Source: Acidimicrobiia bacterium (GTDB lineage: Bacteria; Actinomycetota; Acidimicrobiia; Spongiisociales; Spongiisociaceae). From it: a stretch of DNA of 64,000 nt. Below, piece by piece: positions 56,092 through 64,000 of this stretch; within the stretch, counting starts at the first letter, position 1, and the number at the start of each line of letters is the position of its first letter. A program made the position numbers and the translations under genes. Under the pieces are notes generated by a model, which was not told the origin of the DNA, made no database searches, and saw only the letters and a program-made list of their open reading frames with translations. The DNA is taken from positions 1 through 64,000 of the forward strand of contig JAGWAN010000011.1 in NCBI GenBank assembly GCA_021296345.1. The letters are read 5' to 3'.

Positions 56092-58167
56092 ATGGAGGTC
56101 CCGTGGCTCGCGGTCCTGGCCTTGGTGGCCGCGGGTGTGGCCGGTGTCGTGCGCAGGTGGGGCGCCGCCCTGGTGGCGGGCCTGGTGGCCCTGGGGGCGC
56201 TCGGCGGCCTGTTCCTGGGCGCTCGCCAGGAGGAGATGGTGAACACCGTGCTTCCCCCGGGAGAGGTAACCGTACTGGTCGAGGCTCTGGCCGATGCCTC
56301 GGGTCGCCCCGGCCAGGATCGGGTGCTCGTACGAGTCCGGTCTATCGAGGGACCAGCAGGGCCGGTCTCATGGGATGGTCCGGCCGGACGGCTCCGGGGT
56401 GACGTAGCCGGCTGGACACGGGCCGGCCGGTGGTGGGTCGAGACGACGATGTACCCAGGCGCCGATCCGGCCGCCGGGAGCAGAGGCAGAGATCCCGTGG
56501 TCTGGCAGGGCCGGGTGGTCCGCGCTCGTCCCGCTCCTGAACGGGTCGGATGGGCGGCCGAACAGGCCGCCCGGGTTCGCTCCCTCATCCTCGATCGTCT
56601 CCGACCGGACGCCGACCGGGGAAGAGCGCTCCTGGCCGGATTCTTGCTCGGGGACGTCTCACACATGCGCAAGTGGGAGGAGGAGACGATGCGCCGCGCC
56701 GGGTTGTCGCACTTCGTGGCGGTGTCGGGAAGCAACGTGGCGCTGTTTCTGGGGGCCATGTTCCTGGTGGCGGGTCCACTGGGCTGGAGTTCTGTCCGTC
56801 GAGCAGTCCTGGGCCTGGCCGGCCTGGTGTTCTTCGTTCTCCTCATCGGGCCGGACCCGTCGGTGGTGCGGGCCGCAACCATGGCGGGGCTGGTGCTGCT
56901 TGCCCGACCTTTCGGCCTGCGCCCCGACATCTGGAGGGTGATCGGGGTCGGGGTGGGGCTGCTCCTCCTGGTTTCTCCGGAGTTGGCCTACAGCCTCGGA
57001 TTCCAGCTCTCGGTCGCTGCCACGGCCGGTGTGGTGGTCGGAACCGGGTGGTTCCACAACCTTCGCCCCCGGTGGCTGGCCACGTCGCTGGGAGCTGCCT
57101 GCGGGGCACAACTGGCGGTGGCCCCGATCCTCCTGCTCGCGATCGGGCAGCTTCCCCTATGGTCTCCGGTCGCCAACGTAGCGGCTGCGCCGCTCGTGGT
57201 GGCGGCAACCGGGTTGGGAGGAGCGGGGGCCGTCGTGGGCATGGAGGGGTTGGTGGAGGCAGGGGCCCTGGTGGCTCGCGCGGTGCTGGGGATTGCCGAT
57301 CTGTCGTCAACCCTTCCGCAGATCGGCTGGACGGCCGCACTGCCGCTCGCCGGGTGCGGGTTGGTGGCGATTTCTCGCCGGTTCCGCCCGGTGGCGGTGC
57401 TGGCCGGAAGCATGCTCGCGTGCCTTCTCACGGTCTTCGCCGCTCCGCACACGTTCGTGGGTGCCCCGGTCAGGCCCGCCTTCGTGGCTCTCGATGTGGG
57501 CCAGGGCGACGCGCTGCTGCTCCTGGGCGAGGCTGGTGAGACCGTGCTGGTCGACGGAGGAAGCGACGGCGCCAAGGTCCGGGCCGGGTTGTCCCGGTTC
57601 GGCGTGAGAGGCGTTGACCTGCTGGTCGTGTCTCATGCCCATCACGACCACTATGGCGGCCTGGTGGATGTTATCGGGGCTCTTCCGGTCGGCCAGATGT
57701 GGTACGCGCCGTTCCCCGGCCAGGCGGAGGCGTACTTGAGCCTGGTAGAGGCTGCTGAGCAGGTGACGCGGGTCACGATCCCGAGCCTGGGCGTTCATCA
57801 GATCGGTTCCATCCGGCTTGAAGTGCTGGGTCCGGCCCGTAGGTATGCCTCTCTCAACGACCAGTCGATAGCCATCCGGGCGACGCTCGGTGGTGAAACG
57901 GTCCTGCTGTCCGGTGACATGGAACGTGTCTCCCAGTCCGAACTCGAACCTCCGCGGGTTGATGTGCTGAAGGTTCCCCACCAGGGCGCCGCGACCTCCG
58001 ATCCCGAGTGGTTGGTAGCAACGGGCGCCTCCGTGGCCGTGGTCAGCGTCGGACCCAACCGGTTCGGCCATCCTTCCGAGCAATTGCTGGCCGCGCTCGA
58101 GCAAGCTGGTATGGACGTGCGGCGAACCGACCGCGAGGGAGACGTGGTGATCGGCTTCGGGTCCTGA
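56092..58167 (+). CDS. comEC: DNA uptake channel ComEC
   Basis: From ATG 56092, a 691-residue protein: membrane helices, the competence domain (LLAGFLLGDVSHMRKWEEET, HFVAVSGSNVALFLGAMFLV) and a C-terminal MBL-fold nuclease (FVALDVGQGDALLLLGEAGE, VSHAHHDHYGG). It forms the channel for single-stranded DNA. The frame continues upstream with RLPDPRARWFLAGAAAIWIG, which looks like the real N-terminus, up to an ATA at 56014 that overlaps the comEA stop (ATAG). No ATG, GTG or TTG is available there, so the start is in doubt. Confidence 0.92.
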   Translation: MEVPWLAVLALVAAGVAGVVRRWGAALVAGLVALGALGGLFLGARQEEMVNTVLPPGEVTVLVEALADASGRPGQDRVLVRVRSIEGPAGPVSWDGPAGRLRGDVAGWTRAGRWWVETTMYPGADPAAGSRGRDPVVWQGRVVRARPAPERVGWAAEQAARVRSLILDRLRPDADRGRALLAGFLLGDVSHMRKWEEETMRRAGLSHFVAVSGSNVALFLGAMFLVAGPLGWSSVRRAVLGLAGLVFFVLLIGPDPSVVRAATMAGLVLLARPFGLRPDIWRVIGVGVGLLLLVSPELAYSLGFQLSVAATAGVVVGTGWFHNLRPRWLATSLGAACGAQLAVAPILLLAIGQLPLWSPVANVAAAPLVVAATGLGGAGAVVGMEGLVEAGALVARAVLGIADLSSTLPQIGWTAALPLAGCGLVAISRRFRPVAVLAGSMLACLLTVFAAPHTFVGAPVRPAFVALDVGQGDALLLLGEAGETVLVDGGSDGAKVRAGLSRFGVRGVDLLVVSHAHHDHYGGLVDVIGALPVGQMWYAPFPGQAEAYLSLVEAAEQVTRVTIPSLGVHQIGSIRLEVLGPARRYASLNDQSIAIRATLGGETVLLSGDMERVSQSELEPPRVDVLKVPHQGAATSDPEWLVATGASVAVVSVGPNRFGHPSEQLLAALEQAGMDVRRTDREGDVVIGFGS

Positions 58168-58214
58168 CGGTACGGCTCGGGTCGAACATGCCTCCACCGC
58201 TACGATCCGGTCCG

Positions 58215-58964
58215 ATGGCGATGATCAATCAGTCCAAGCGGATCCTGATCACCGGGGCCGGCAGATGGTGCGAAGGGGGCGAGGGGGGTCTGGGGGCGGC
58301 GCTGGCGATCCGGCTCGCCGGCCAAGGACACACCGTCGTCATTAACCACCGCTCCAGCGATGAGGCGGCCGAGCGCCTGGTCGAGGCGATCCGGAATGGG
58401 CCGGGAAGGGCGCTGGCCGTCCGGGCGGACGTTACCGACCCGGACGATGTCGCGAGGATGGCGAGGACCGTCCGCCAGGAGCTCGGAGGGCTCGACGTGT
58501 TGATCAACAACGCCGGCCGTTTCCTGCTCAAAGACTATGAAGATCTGACGCCCGTCGAGTGGGAGTCCCAGATAGCGTCGACCGCCACCGCCACCTACTA
58601 CGTGTCCACGACCCTGCTACCCCTTTTGCGCGAGCAGCGGGGCAGGATCATCAACATCTCCGACGCGGGCGCCGATCGGATCACCTCCCGGCCCCGAACC
58701 CTTCCGTACCACATCGGCAAGATGGGAGTGCTGATGATCACCCGGACCATGGCCAGGGCGGAAGCCGGCTACGGCGTAACCGTCAACGCCATCATGCCCG
58801 GGGTGCTGGAGAACTCCGAACCCCTGCCGGATCGGACCCGCATACCGGCAGGACGCCACGGCACCGCGGACGACGTCCTGGAGGCGGTCACTTTCCTGAT
58901 GAGAGAGAAGGCAGGCTACATAACCGGCGCCTTCATCCAGGTCGGCGGGGGTTGGAACCTGTAG
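58215..58964 (+). CDS. Short-chain dehydrogenase/reductase
   Basis: A 249-residue classical SDR. The cofactor site is unusual and long, ITGAGRWCEGGEGGLGAA, then NNAG (LINNAGRFLLKDYED), serine in INISDAGAD and the YxxxK motif YHIGKMG. The arginine and histidine-rich switch around NHRSSD suggests NADPH. It resembles FolM-like/pteridine or 3-oxoacyl reductases; the substrate is unknown. Start at ATG 58215; a second ATG lies two codons on. Confidence 0.85.
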   Translation: MAMINQSKRILITGAGRWCEGGEGGLGAALAIRLAGQGHTVVINHRSSDEAAERLVEAIRNGPGRALAVRADVTDPDDVARMARTVRQELGGLDVLINNAGRFLLKDYEDLTPVEWESQIASTATATYYVSTTLLPLLREQRGRIINISDAGADRITSRPRTLPYHIGKMGVLMITRTMARAEAGYGVTVNAIMPGVLENSEPLPDRTRIPAGRHGTADDVLEAVTFLMREKAGYITGAFIQVGGGWNL

Positions 58965-59021
58965 TGGCGGCCGGATCGCGCCTGGCCATTTGGCAGACCG
59001 ACCGCTAGTCCGGCTCTACCC

Positions 59022-60014
59022 GTGAGTACCCTCACCCATCTCAAGGGTCCTCCCAATCCCGGTCCCGGCGACCGGCGGGCCCTGCTCGACCGGGCCGGCG
59101 AGTTGCTTGCCGACGCCGGGATCGAATCCTCCGACGTCATCCGGATCGACGTACCGGGCCGGGGCCAGTCGGTGGGGGGAGAGGGACTGCTGCGTCCCGA
59201 GGTCGAACCGATCGTGCCTGCCCTGCAGTCCGGGTCCTTGTTCGGCGGGCGTACGGGCGTCATGCTGATGGATGCTCATCGACTCCAAGCCGACGAGGCC
59301 GCCGTCGTGGCCGATCTCCTCGCTCAGGATGCTGGTGCGAGCCGGCCGGTCGTACTGATTACGAGCGGAAAGCTCCCGTTGCCGCTCACTGCCCACGTGA
59401 AGAAGAACGCCAAGGTGATATCCGTTCGAAAGCTGGCCGACCGCGATGTGGCCCAGTGGGTACACGGCGCCGCTCGCCGACGCGGGCTACGCCTCGGTTC
59501 GGACGCCATCCAAGCTCTCATCCGACGCTTCGGGTCCGATCTGGGCGCTATCGACCAGGCTCTCGACCAACTGAGCGTTTCGGACGGTCCGGTAACCGAC
59601 CAGATCATCCTGGAACGCTTCCGTAACCGGCCGGATCAGCCCCTCTGGAAGCTGACTGATGCCTTGGGCAAGGGAGAAGCGGACGACGCCATCCGCCGCC
59701 TGCATGAGCTTCTCACACACGGGCACCCCCTCGTCCTCGTGGCAGCTGTCGAGAATGATCTCCGGAGAAAGGCTCTGGCGGCGGCTGCGCCGGACATCGC
59801 CACCTTCGCGAAGTGGATCGACGCCAAGCCCGGCGCCTACCCGACCCGGAAGGCGTGGCAGGCGGGGCGGGCCATGTCGAGGGAGGATCTGAATAGAGCC
59901 ATAGACGCCGTTCGCAGGGCCGATGCCACGCTGAAAGGTATGCCGGAGGAGACCCACCTACCGACCCTGGAGCGCTTGGTGGCCGCGCTCTGTCACTGGT
60001 ACCAAGGCAATTAG
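59022..60014 (+). CDS. holA: DNA polymerase III delta subunit
   Basis: A 330-residue clamp-loader subunit. N-terminal ATPase-like fold (GSLFGGRTGVMLMDAHRL, PVVLITSGKLPLP), middle lid (FGSDLGAIDQALDQLSVSDG) and the C-terminal collar (PLWKLTDALGKGEADDAIRR). The comEA-comEC-holA-rpsT order is common. Start GTG 59022. The TAG stop (60012-60014) is the first triplet of a family 4 repeat. Confidence 0.93.
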   Translation: MSTLTHLKGPPNPGPGDRRALLDRAGELLADAGIESSDVIRIDVPGRGQSVGGEGLLRPEVEPIVPALQSGSLFGGRTGVMLMDAHRLQADEAAVVADLLAQDAGASRPVVLITSGKLPLPLTAHVKKNAKVISVRKLADRDVAQWVHGAARRRGLRLGSDAIQALIRRFGSDLGAIDQALDQLSVSDGPVTDQIILERFRNRPDQPLWKLTDALGKGEADDAIRRLHELLTHGHPLVLVAAVENDLRRKALAAAAPDIATFAKWIDAKPGAYPTRKAWQAGRAMSREDLNRAIDAVRRADATLKGMPEETHLPTLERLVAALCHWYQGN

Positions 60015-60068
60015 TTGTTAGTTGTAAGTTGTTAGTTTGACAACGTAACTAACAACTAGGAACTAGAA
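60012..60068. repeat. Family 4 repeat between convergent holA and rpsT
   Basis: An inverted repeat: TAGTTGTTAGTTGTAAG on the left, TAACTAACAACTAGGAAC on the right, with TTGACAAC in the middle. Both flanking genes end in it: holA with the left TAG and rpsT, on the minus strand, with the right one. It could act as a two-way terminator. Confidence 0.68.
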
Positions 60069-60316
60069 ACCAGGTGCGCCAGCCTGGCCTTCCGCCGGGC
60101 CGCGGTGTTCTTCTTTAGAACACCCTTCGCAACAGCCTGATCGATGCGCTTCTGGGCGATTCGCAAAGCCTGCTCGGCAGCCTCGCGGTCGCCGCCCCCG
60201 GCAGCTTCCTCCACCTGCCGCGACCTGGTCTTCAGTTCGGAGCGGATAGCCCGGTTGCGGGCCCTGTTGGCAATAGCCTGCCTATCGCGCTTCTCCTGGG
60301 ACTTGGTGTGGGGCAT
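60056..60316 (-). CDS. rpsT: 30S ribosomal protein S20
   Basis: An 86-residue S20: MPHTKSQEKRDRQAIANRAR start and KRIDQAVAKGVLKKNTAARR toward the end. The ATG at 60314-60316 fits the family; the frame is open upstream without meaning. The last residues VSSS and the TAG stop are encoded by the family 4 repeat and are atypical for S20. Convergent with holA and divergent from hrcA. Confidence 0.95.
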   Translation of the reverse strand: MPHTKSQEKRDRQAIANRARNRAIRSELKTRSRQVEEAAGGGDREAAEQALRIAQKRIDQAVAKGVLKKNTAARRKARLAHLVSSS

Positions 60317-60494
60317 CTCTGGACTCACCGTATTCGGTCGCTTGCCGGACAGGCTCGGGTTTGTCGAGCCGTCTTCGCAGGGTGGGGTATGCGAGAGCCG
60401 CAAGGCTAGCAGGCCTGACCGGCCGGTCCAACGGAACCGTCGCCCTGCAATCGTACCCTGGCACCGCCTGCGGGTATGGGTATCATATCCGGCC

Positions 60495-61502
60495 ATGTTG
60501 GACGGTCGGCGGGCTCGGATCCTGCGCACCATGATCGAGGAGCACATCCGCACGGGTGGACCGGTCAGTTCCCGCGCCATCCTCGAGGCCGGCAACCTGG
60601 CCGTTTCCAGCGCTACGATCCGGACCGAGCTGGTCGCTCTCGAGGCTGCCGGGTACGCGTTCCAGCCTCACACCTCTGCCGGGCGGATCCCGACGCCGCA
60701 CGCTTACCGCTACTACGTGGACAGCCTGATGCGTCCGCGCGAGACACCGGTCGCCTCCGCCAGAGTGGCCGAATTCTTCGCTTCCGTCCAGACGGAGTTG
60801 GGCCGCCTGCTCAAGGCTACGTCGACCCTGCTCAGCGAGATCACCAATTTCCCGTCGGTGGTCACCGGCCCGAGCATGGTCAACGAGGTCATCCGGGCGG
60901 TCCACCTGGTTCGCACCACCGCCGATACGGTCCTCATGGTGGTCGTGACGCTCGCCGGACGGGTGTCCCAGTTGCTCGTGCATCTGCCCGAACCCGTGGA
61001 CGGATCCGAGGTACAGGAGGCCGAGAAGCTGATCCGTCGCTTCCAGGTCGGCAACTCGATGTCCGAAGGACTCGAGCTGGAGGCGATGTCCCTGGCCAAC
61101 CCGCCCGAGGGGGTAGCGTCCATCGTCCGCCACGCTGCGGCCGCATTCGAGAACGCGGGCGCATCGGAACACGAGTTGTACCTGGGTTCGGCTTCCTACT
61201 TGACGGCTGCCTGGGGAGAACTCTCCAAGGTTCAAGGCGTCCTCGATGTCCTGGAGCGGGAAGCGTCCCTGCTCGAGGTACTGGGCCACCTTCCGGCCGG
61301 TACCGAGGTGCGGATCGGCTCCGAGTTGGGCATCGACACCGCCACGGATATCTCCCTCGTGACCACCACCTACGGCGAGGAGTCGTCCGGTCCCGGTGGC
61401 CGGCTCGGAGTGCTGGGACCGATGAGGATGGACTATGGCCGGACCATCCGGGTCCTGGAGGAGATCGGCGTCGGCCTCGACGAGAGCCTCGGCGAGAGCT
61501 GA
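60495..61502 (+). CDS. hrcA: Heat-inducible transcription repressor HrcA
   Basis: A 335-residue repressor of chaperone genes. N-terminal winged helix ([37 protein letters not shown]), then [20 protein letters not shown] and a GAF-like domain. It normally binds CIRCE operators; I see no CIRCE inverted repeat directly upstream. Followed by dnaJ, the usual arrangement. Confidence 0.94.
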   Translation: MLDGRRARILRTMIEEHIRTGGPVSSRAILEAGNLAVSSATIRTELVALEAAGYAFQPHTSAGRIPTPHAYRYYVDSLMRPRETPVASARVAEFFASVQTELGRLLKATSTLLSEITNFPSVVTGPSMVNEVIRAVHLVRTTADTVLMVVVTLAGRVSQLLVHLPEPVDGSEVQEAEKLIRRFQVGNSMSEGLELEAMSLANPPEGVASIVRHAAAAFENAGASEHELYLGSASYLTAAWGELSKVQGVLDVLEREASLLEVLGHLPAGTEVRIGSELGIDTATDISLVTTTYGEESSGPGGRLGVLGPMRMDYGRTIRVLEEIGVGLDESLGES

Positions 61503-61527
61503 CAGGCACCGACAGCAGAGAGGCGCA

Positions 61528-62586
61528 ATGGCCGACTACTACCGCACCCTGGATGTTGAGCGCGACGCGTCCCGAGACGAGATCAAGCGGGCCTTCCGGC
61601 GACTGGCCAGGGAATCCCACCCCGACGCCAATCCCGATGATCCCACGGCCGAGGCTCGCTTCCGCGAGGTTGCGGAGGCATACGAAGTCCTGTCCGATCC
61701 CGAGCGGCGAGCCCGGTACGATCGTGGAGAGACGCTCGACCCGGGCAGCTTCTTCCACGGCACGGGTTCGCTGGACGACCTGATGCGCTCGGTATTCGGG
61801 AGTAGCAGCATCTTCGGAACGGGTACTCGGGAACCACGGGTCAATCGAGGGCGGGACGTACGGGTAGAGGTGGTGCTCACTCTGGAAGAGGCGGCGTTCG
61901 GGGTGGAGAAAGCAGTCGTGTTCCGGACCGCCCTGACCTGCGAACCGTGTGCAGGCTCGGGCTCCGGAGACGGCGCCGGTCTTCGGGCGTGCCGGATTTG
62001 CGGAGGGAGCGGCCAGGTGAGGATGGCGCGGCGTAGCGTGTTCGGCTCGCTGATGACTCTGACGACCTGCCGGGCTTGCCGGGGTGACGGGTCGGTCTTG
62101 GCCGATCCCTGCGCGACGTGCGGTGGAGAGGGAATCCGGGAGGGTGAGAAGACCGTTCAGGTCGACATTCCCGCCGGCGTGGAGGCAGGTAACCGGCTCC
62201 GTCTCCCGACTAGAGGGGAAGCCGGTCGCCGCGGGGCCCTCGCCGGCGACCTCTACCTCGATCTGGTCATTGATCCGCATCCGGTCTTCGAGCGCGACGG
62301 GAACGACCTGATCAGCGAAGTCAAGGTGGGTATGGTCGCCGCAGCGCTGGGCACCGCGGTGGACGTACCCCTCCTCGATGGCGGGACCCACCGGATCAGG
62401 GTGTCGGCCGGGTCCCAGCATGGAGAAGTCATCCGGGTGCCCGGCAAGGGGATCACGCGGCTCCGCACATCGCGTCGAGGCGATCTCTTCCTGCGCATCA
62501 AGGTGATCGTGCCCACCAGACTCAGCCGGGCCCAGCGTAAGCTCCTGCGCCAGTTCGCCGATGCCGGCGGTGAAGAATTCCCGTGA
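61528..62586 (+). CDS. dnaJ: Chaperone protein DnaJ
   Basis: A 352-residue DnaJ. J domain with HPD ([11 protein letters not shown]), a short Gly/Ser/Phe linker, then four zinc repeats [32 protein letters not shown] and the C-terminal substrate domains. It stimulates DnaK. Start ATG 61528, 25 bp after hrcA. The G/F linker is shorter than in DnaJ1 types, as in actinobacterial DnaJ2. Confidence 0.95.
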   Translation: MADYYRTLDVERDASRDEIKRAFRRLARESHPDANPDDPTAEARFREVAEAYEVLSDPERRARYDRGETLDPGSFFHGTGSLDDLMRSVFGSSSIFGTGTREPRVNRGRDVRVEVVLTLEEAAFGVEKAVVFRTALTCEPCAGSGSGDGAGLRACRICGGSGQVRMARRSVFGSLMTLTTCRACRGDGSVLADPCATCGGEGIREGEKTVQVDIPAGVEAGNRLRLPTRGEAGRRGALAGDLYLDLVIDPHPVFERDGNDLISEVKVGMVAAALGTAVDVPLLDGGTHRIRVSAGSQHGEVIRVPGKGITRLRTSRRGDLFLRIKVIVPTRLSRAQRKLLRQFADAGGEEFP

Positions 62587-62852
62587 GCAGTGGGCAGTTG
62601 GTCAGCAGGCAGTGGCCAGTGGTAAGTAGTTGGCTATGTCAGTAATAGTGAGGGTTCTCCTACTGTCAACCAGCAACAGCAACCAGGTGTCAGTGGGCAG
62701 GGGCAGCCATGCTTGGCCCCAGGCCACTGGCCACCGGCCACCGGCCACTAGATCCTTGGAACTCCTCATCTAGGGCGTTTCGTAGGTAGTCCAGCCATTC
62801 GTGGTATCCTGACCGGGCCTTTGGAGCCCCGCACCATCGCCCTGTCGCGTTA
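62587..62852. repeat. Family 3 type repeat region between dnaJ and phoH
   Basis: Immediately after the dnaJ TGA stop are CAGTGGGCAGTTGGTCAGC units; near 62720-62751 the complementary CCACTGGCCACCGGCCACC occurs, ending CACTAG. The two arms can pair over 160 bp. The last 100 bp before phoH hold no repeat and must contain its promoter. Confidence 0.55.
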
Positions 62853-63830
62853 ATGCTTCCTGTCGCGCCGCCTGCCCTCACCGTGCATGTCCCCGGGATC
62901 AGCTTGATGCTGGACCTGCTCGGCGAGCGAGATTCCCACCTACGGATCGTGGAGTCGGCATACCCCGAAGCCGTGATCGTGGCGCGTGGTGACGAGATCG
63001 TGTTCCAAGGCGAGGAGCGGGCGGCCCGCCGCGCCCACAAAGTGGTGGAGGAGTTGCTGATGCTGGTACAGCGGGGTATGAGTCTGGAGCCGGAAGGTGT
63101 GCGTCGGGTGATCAAGATGGTCAATGACTCGGTGTCCTCTCCTAGTGGTGTCCTGGGAGAAACCATCGAGGTAGCCCGCGGCAAGATCATCCGACCCAAG
63201 ACGGTGGGGCAGTTCCGCTACGTCGAGGCGATCCGCCGATCGACCCTCGTCTTCGGGATCGGCCCGGCCGGGACCGGCAAGACCTATCTGGCCATGGCAG
63301 CCGCGACCGAGGCCCTCATCACGCGAAAGGTCAAGCGGATAGTTCTCACCAGACCAGCGGTAGAGGCCGGAGAGAGGCTCGGCTTCTTGCCCGGCGATCT
63401 GGAGGCGAAGTTCAACCCCTACCTCCGACCGCTGTACGACGCCCTGTACGAGATGCTGGGGCACGACGATGTCATGGGATACATGGAGAGAGGGACGATC
63501 GAGATTGCCCCGCTGGCCTACATGCGGGGCCGTACCCTCAACGATTCGATCGTGGTGCTGGACGAGGCGCAGAACACGTCCCGGGCACAGATGAAGATGT
63601 TCCTCACCCGGCTGGGGTTCAACTCGAAGATGATCATCACCGGCGATGCCACCCAGGTCGATCTGCCACGGGATCGCCTGTCAGGATTGGTTCACGCCCG
63701 GTCCATCCTGGATGACGTGAGGGACGTGGCGGTGGTCCACCTGGGCGCCGCTGATGTGGTTCGCCACCGTCTGGTGGCGGAGATCGTGGAAGCCTATGAG
63801 GCGGCGGACAACCGGGCGCCCGACGGATGA
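62853..63830 (+). CDS. phoH: PhoH-family ATPase
   Basis: A 325-residue protein with an N-terminal KH-like region (LRIVESAYPEAVIVARGDE) and the PhoH ATPase domain: GPAGTGKTYLAMAAATEAL (Walker A), VVLDEAQNTSRAQMKMFLTR (DEAQN Walker B) and GDATQVDLPR. PhoH/YbeZ proteins are linked with rRNA processing, usually beside ybeY. It overlaps the next gene by 4 bp. Confidence 0.94.
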   Translation: MLPVAPPALTVHVPGISLMLDLLGERDSHLRIVESAYPEAVIVARGDEIVFQGEERAARRAHKVVEELLMLVQRGMSLEPEGVRRVIKMVNDSVSSPSGVLGETIEVARGKIIRPKTVGQFRYVEAIRRSTLVFGIGPAGTGKTYLAMAAATEALITRKVKRIVLTRPAVEAGERLGFLPGDLEAKFNPYLRPLYDALYEMLGHDDVMGYMERGTIEIAPLAYMRGRTLNDSIVVLDEAQNTSRAQMKMFLTRLGFNSKMIITGDATQVDLPRDRLSGLVHARSILDDVRDVAVVHLGAADVVRHRLVAEIVEAYEAADNRAPDG

Positions 63831-64000
63831 CAGTTCGCGTCAAGGCCATCATCACCGGGTTGATCCTGGTGGCGACAGTGACCCTCTCCTGGGCCGGCAT
63901 GCTGATCGAGCAGCAGTTCGCCACGGTCCAGGTGATGGTGGGGGAGCCGGCGCCTCAGGCCTTCGTCGCCGAGGACGCGATCGAGATCCAGGACACTGCT
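63827..64000 (+). CDS. Start of a PgpH-like 7TM-HD family protein
   Basis: 58 codons before the window ends: MTVRVKAIITGLILVATVTL gives one membrane helix, followed by the extracellular start VMVGEPAPQAFVAEDAIEI, which matches the VGxxAPxxxxA motif of 7TMR-HDED/PgpH c-di-AMP phosphodiesterases. The order phoH-pgpH-ybeY is frequent. The HD domain itself is beyond the window. Confidence 0.7.
   Translation, partial: MTVRVKAIITGLILVATVTLSWAGMLIEQQFATVQVMVGEPAPQAFVAEDAIEIQDTA

Noticed and set aside
60400-60494. CIRCE operator before hrcA
   Set aside because: No TTAGCACTC-N9-GAGTGCTAA type inverted repeat is present in this gap.

Overview
This 64 kb window is a GC-rich bacterial chromosome segment made almost entirely of housekeeping genes in recognisable conserved blocks. 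The best fit is an uncultured actinobacterium, probably of the class Acidimicrobiia. The reasons are separate F420-cofactor genes cofG and cofH, an etfBA pair, a stand-alone LigD-type polymerase, many GTG/TTG starts, and the order tig-clpP-clpX-valS-folC-ndk-mreBCD-mrdA-rodA-rne-rplU-rpmA-obgE-proB. The taxonomic call is an inference; there is no 16S rRNA gene here.

Layout. 1-7470 (minus strand): an RND/MMPL exporter cut by the window edge, a LigD polymerase-domain protein, etfA, etfB, and a coupled pyrimidine-salvage operon upp-atl-deoA. 7607-10333 (plus): ffh-rpsP-khpA-rimM. A SulP transporter lies opposite. 12067-17868 (plus): cofG, cofH (with an unexplained 250-residue N-terminal domain), trmD, rplS, lepB, yraN. 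A small zinc-binding protein and a 37-residue membrane protein (minus) precede comM-dprA, an MBL-fold hydrolase, rph and rdgB. 23093-25646: six tRNA genes (Lys, Leu, Pro, Gly, Arg, His) enclosing a secreted or anchored actinobacterial protein. 25694-33007: tig-clpP-clpX-valS-folC. 33425-39991: ndk and the cell-elongation genes mreB, mreC, mreD, mrdA, rodA. 40469-45325: rne, rplU, rpmA, obgE, proB. 45354-48219 (minus): trkA-trkH. 48539-53130: an M23-like protein, a damaged nadD, rsfS, tRNA-Ala, leuS. 53162-55257 (minus): an ABC exporter. 55397-64000: comEA-comEC, an SDR, holA, rpsT (minus), hrcA-dnaJ, phoH and the start of a PgpH-like gene.

The most unusual content is between genes. At least four families of imperfect-palindromic repeats sit at gene 3' ends, and in many copies the first bases of the repeat are the TAG stop codon of the adjacent gene. 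Family 1 (about 105 bp, six near-complete copies) forms a long two-stem hairpin. Where it is out of register it supplies new C-terminal residues (cofG, the small zinc protein). Family 2 (about 205 bp) occurs as an inverted pair around ndk-mreB. Families 3 and 4 are built from short GTGGCCA/CTGACCA and TAGTTG repeats. I know of no description of these as a set; they look like REP/MITE-type elements that have colonised stop codons.

Other points worth checking: nadD carries a 78 bp internal duplication and a frameshift; mreC, comEC and possibly rsfS lack a standard start codon before their conserved N-termini; and the M23-like protein lacks one zinc ligand.
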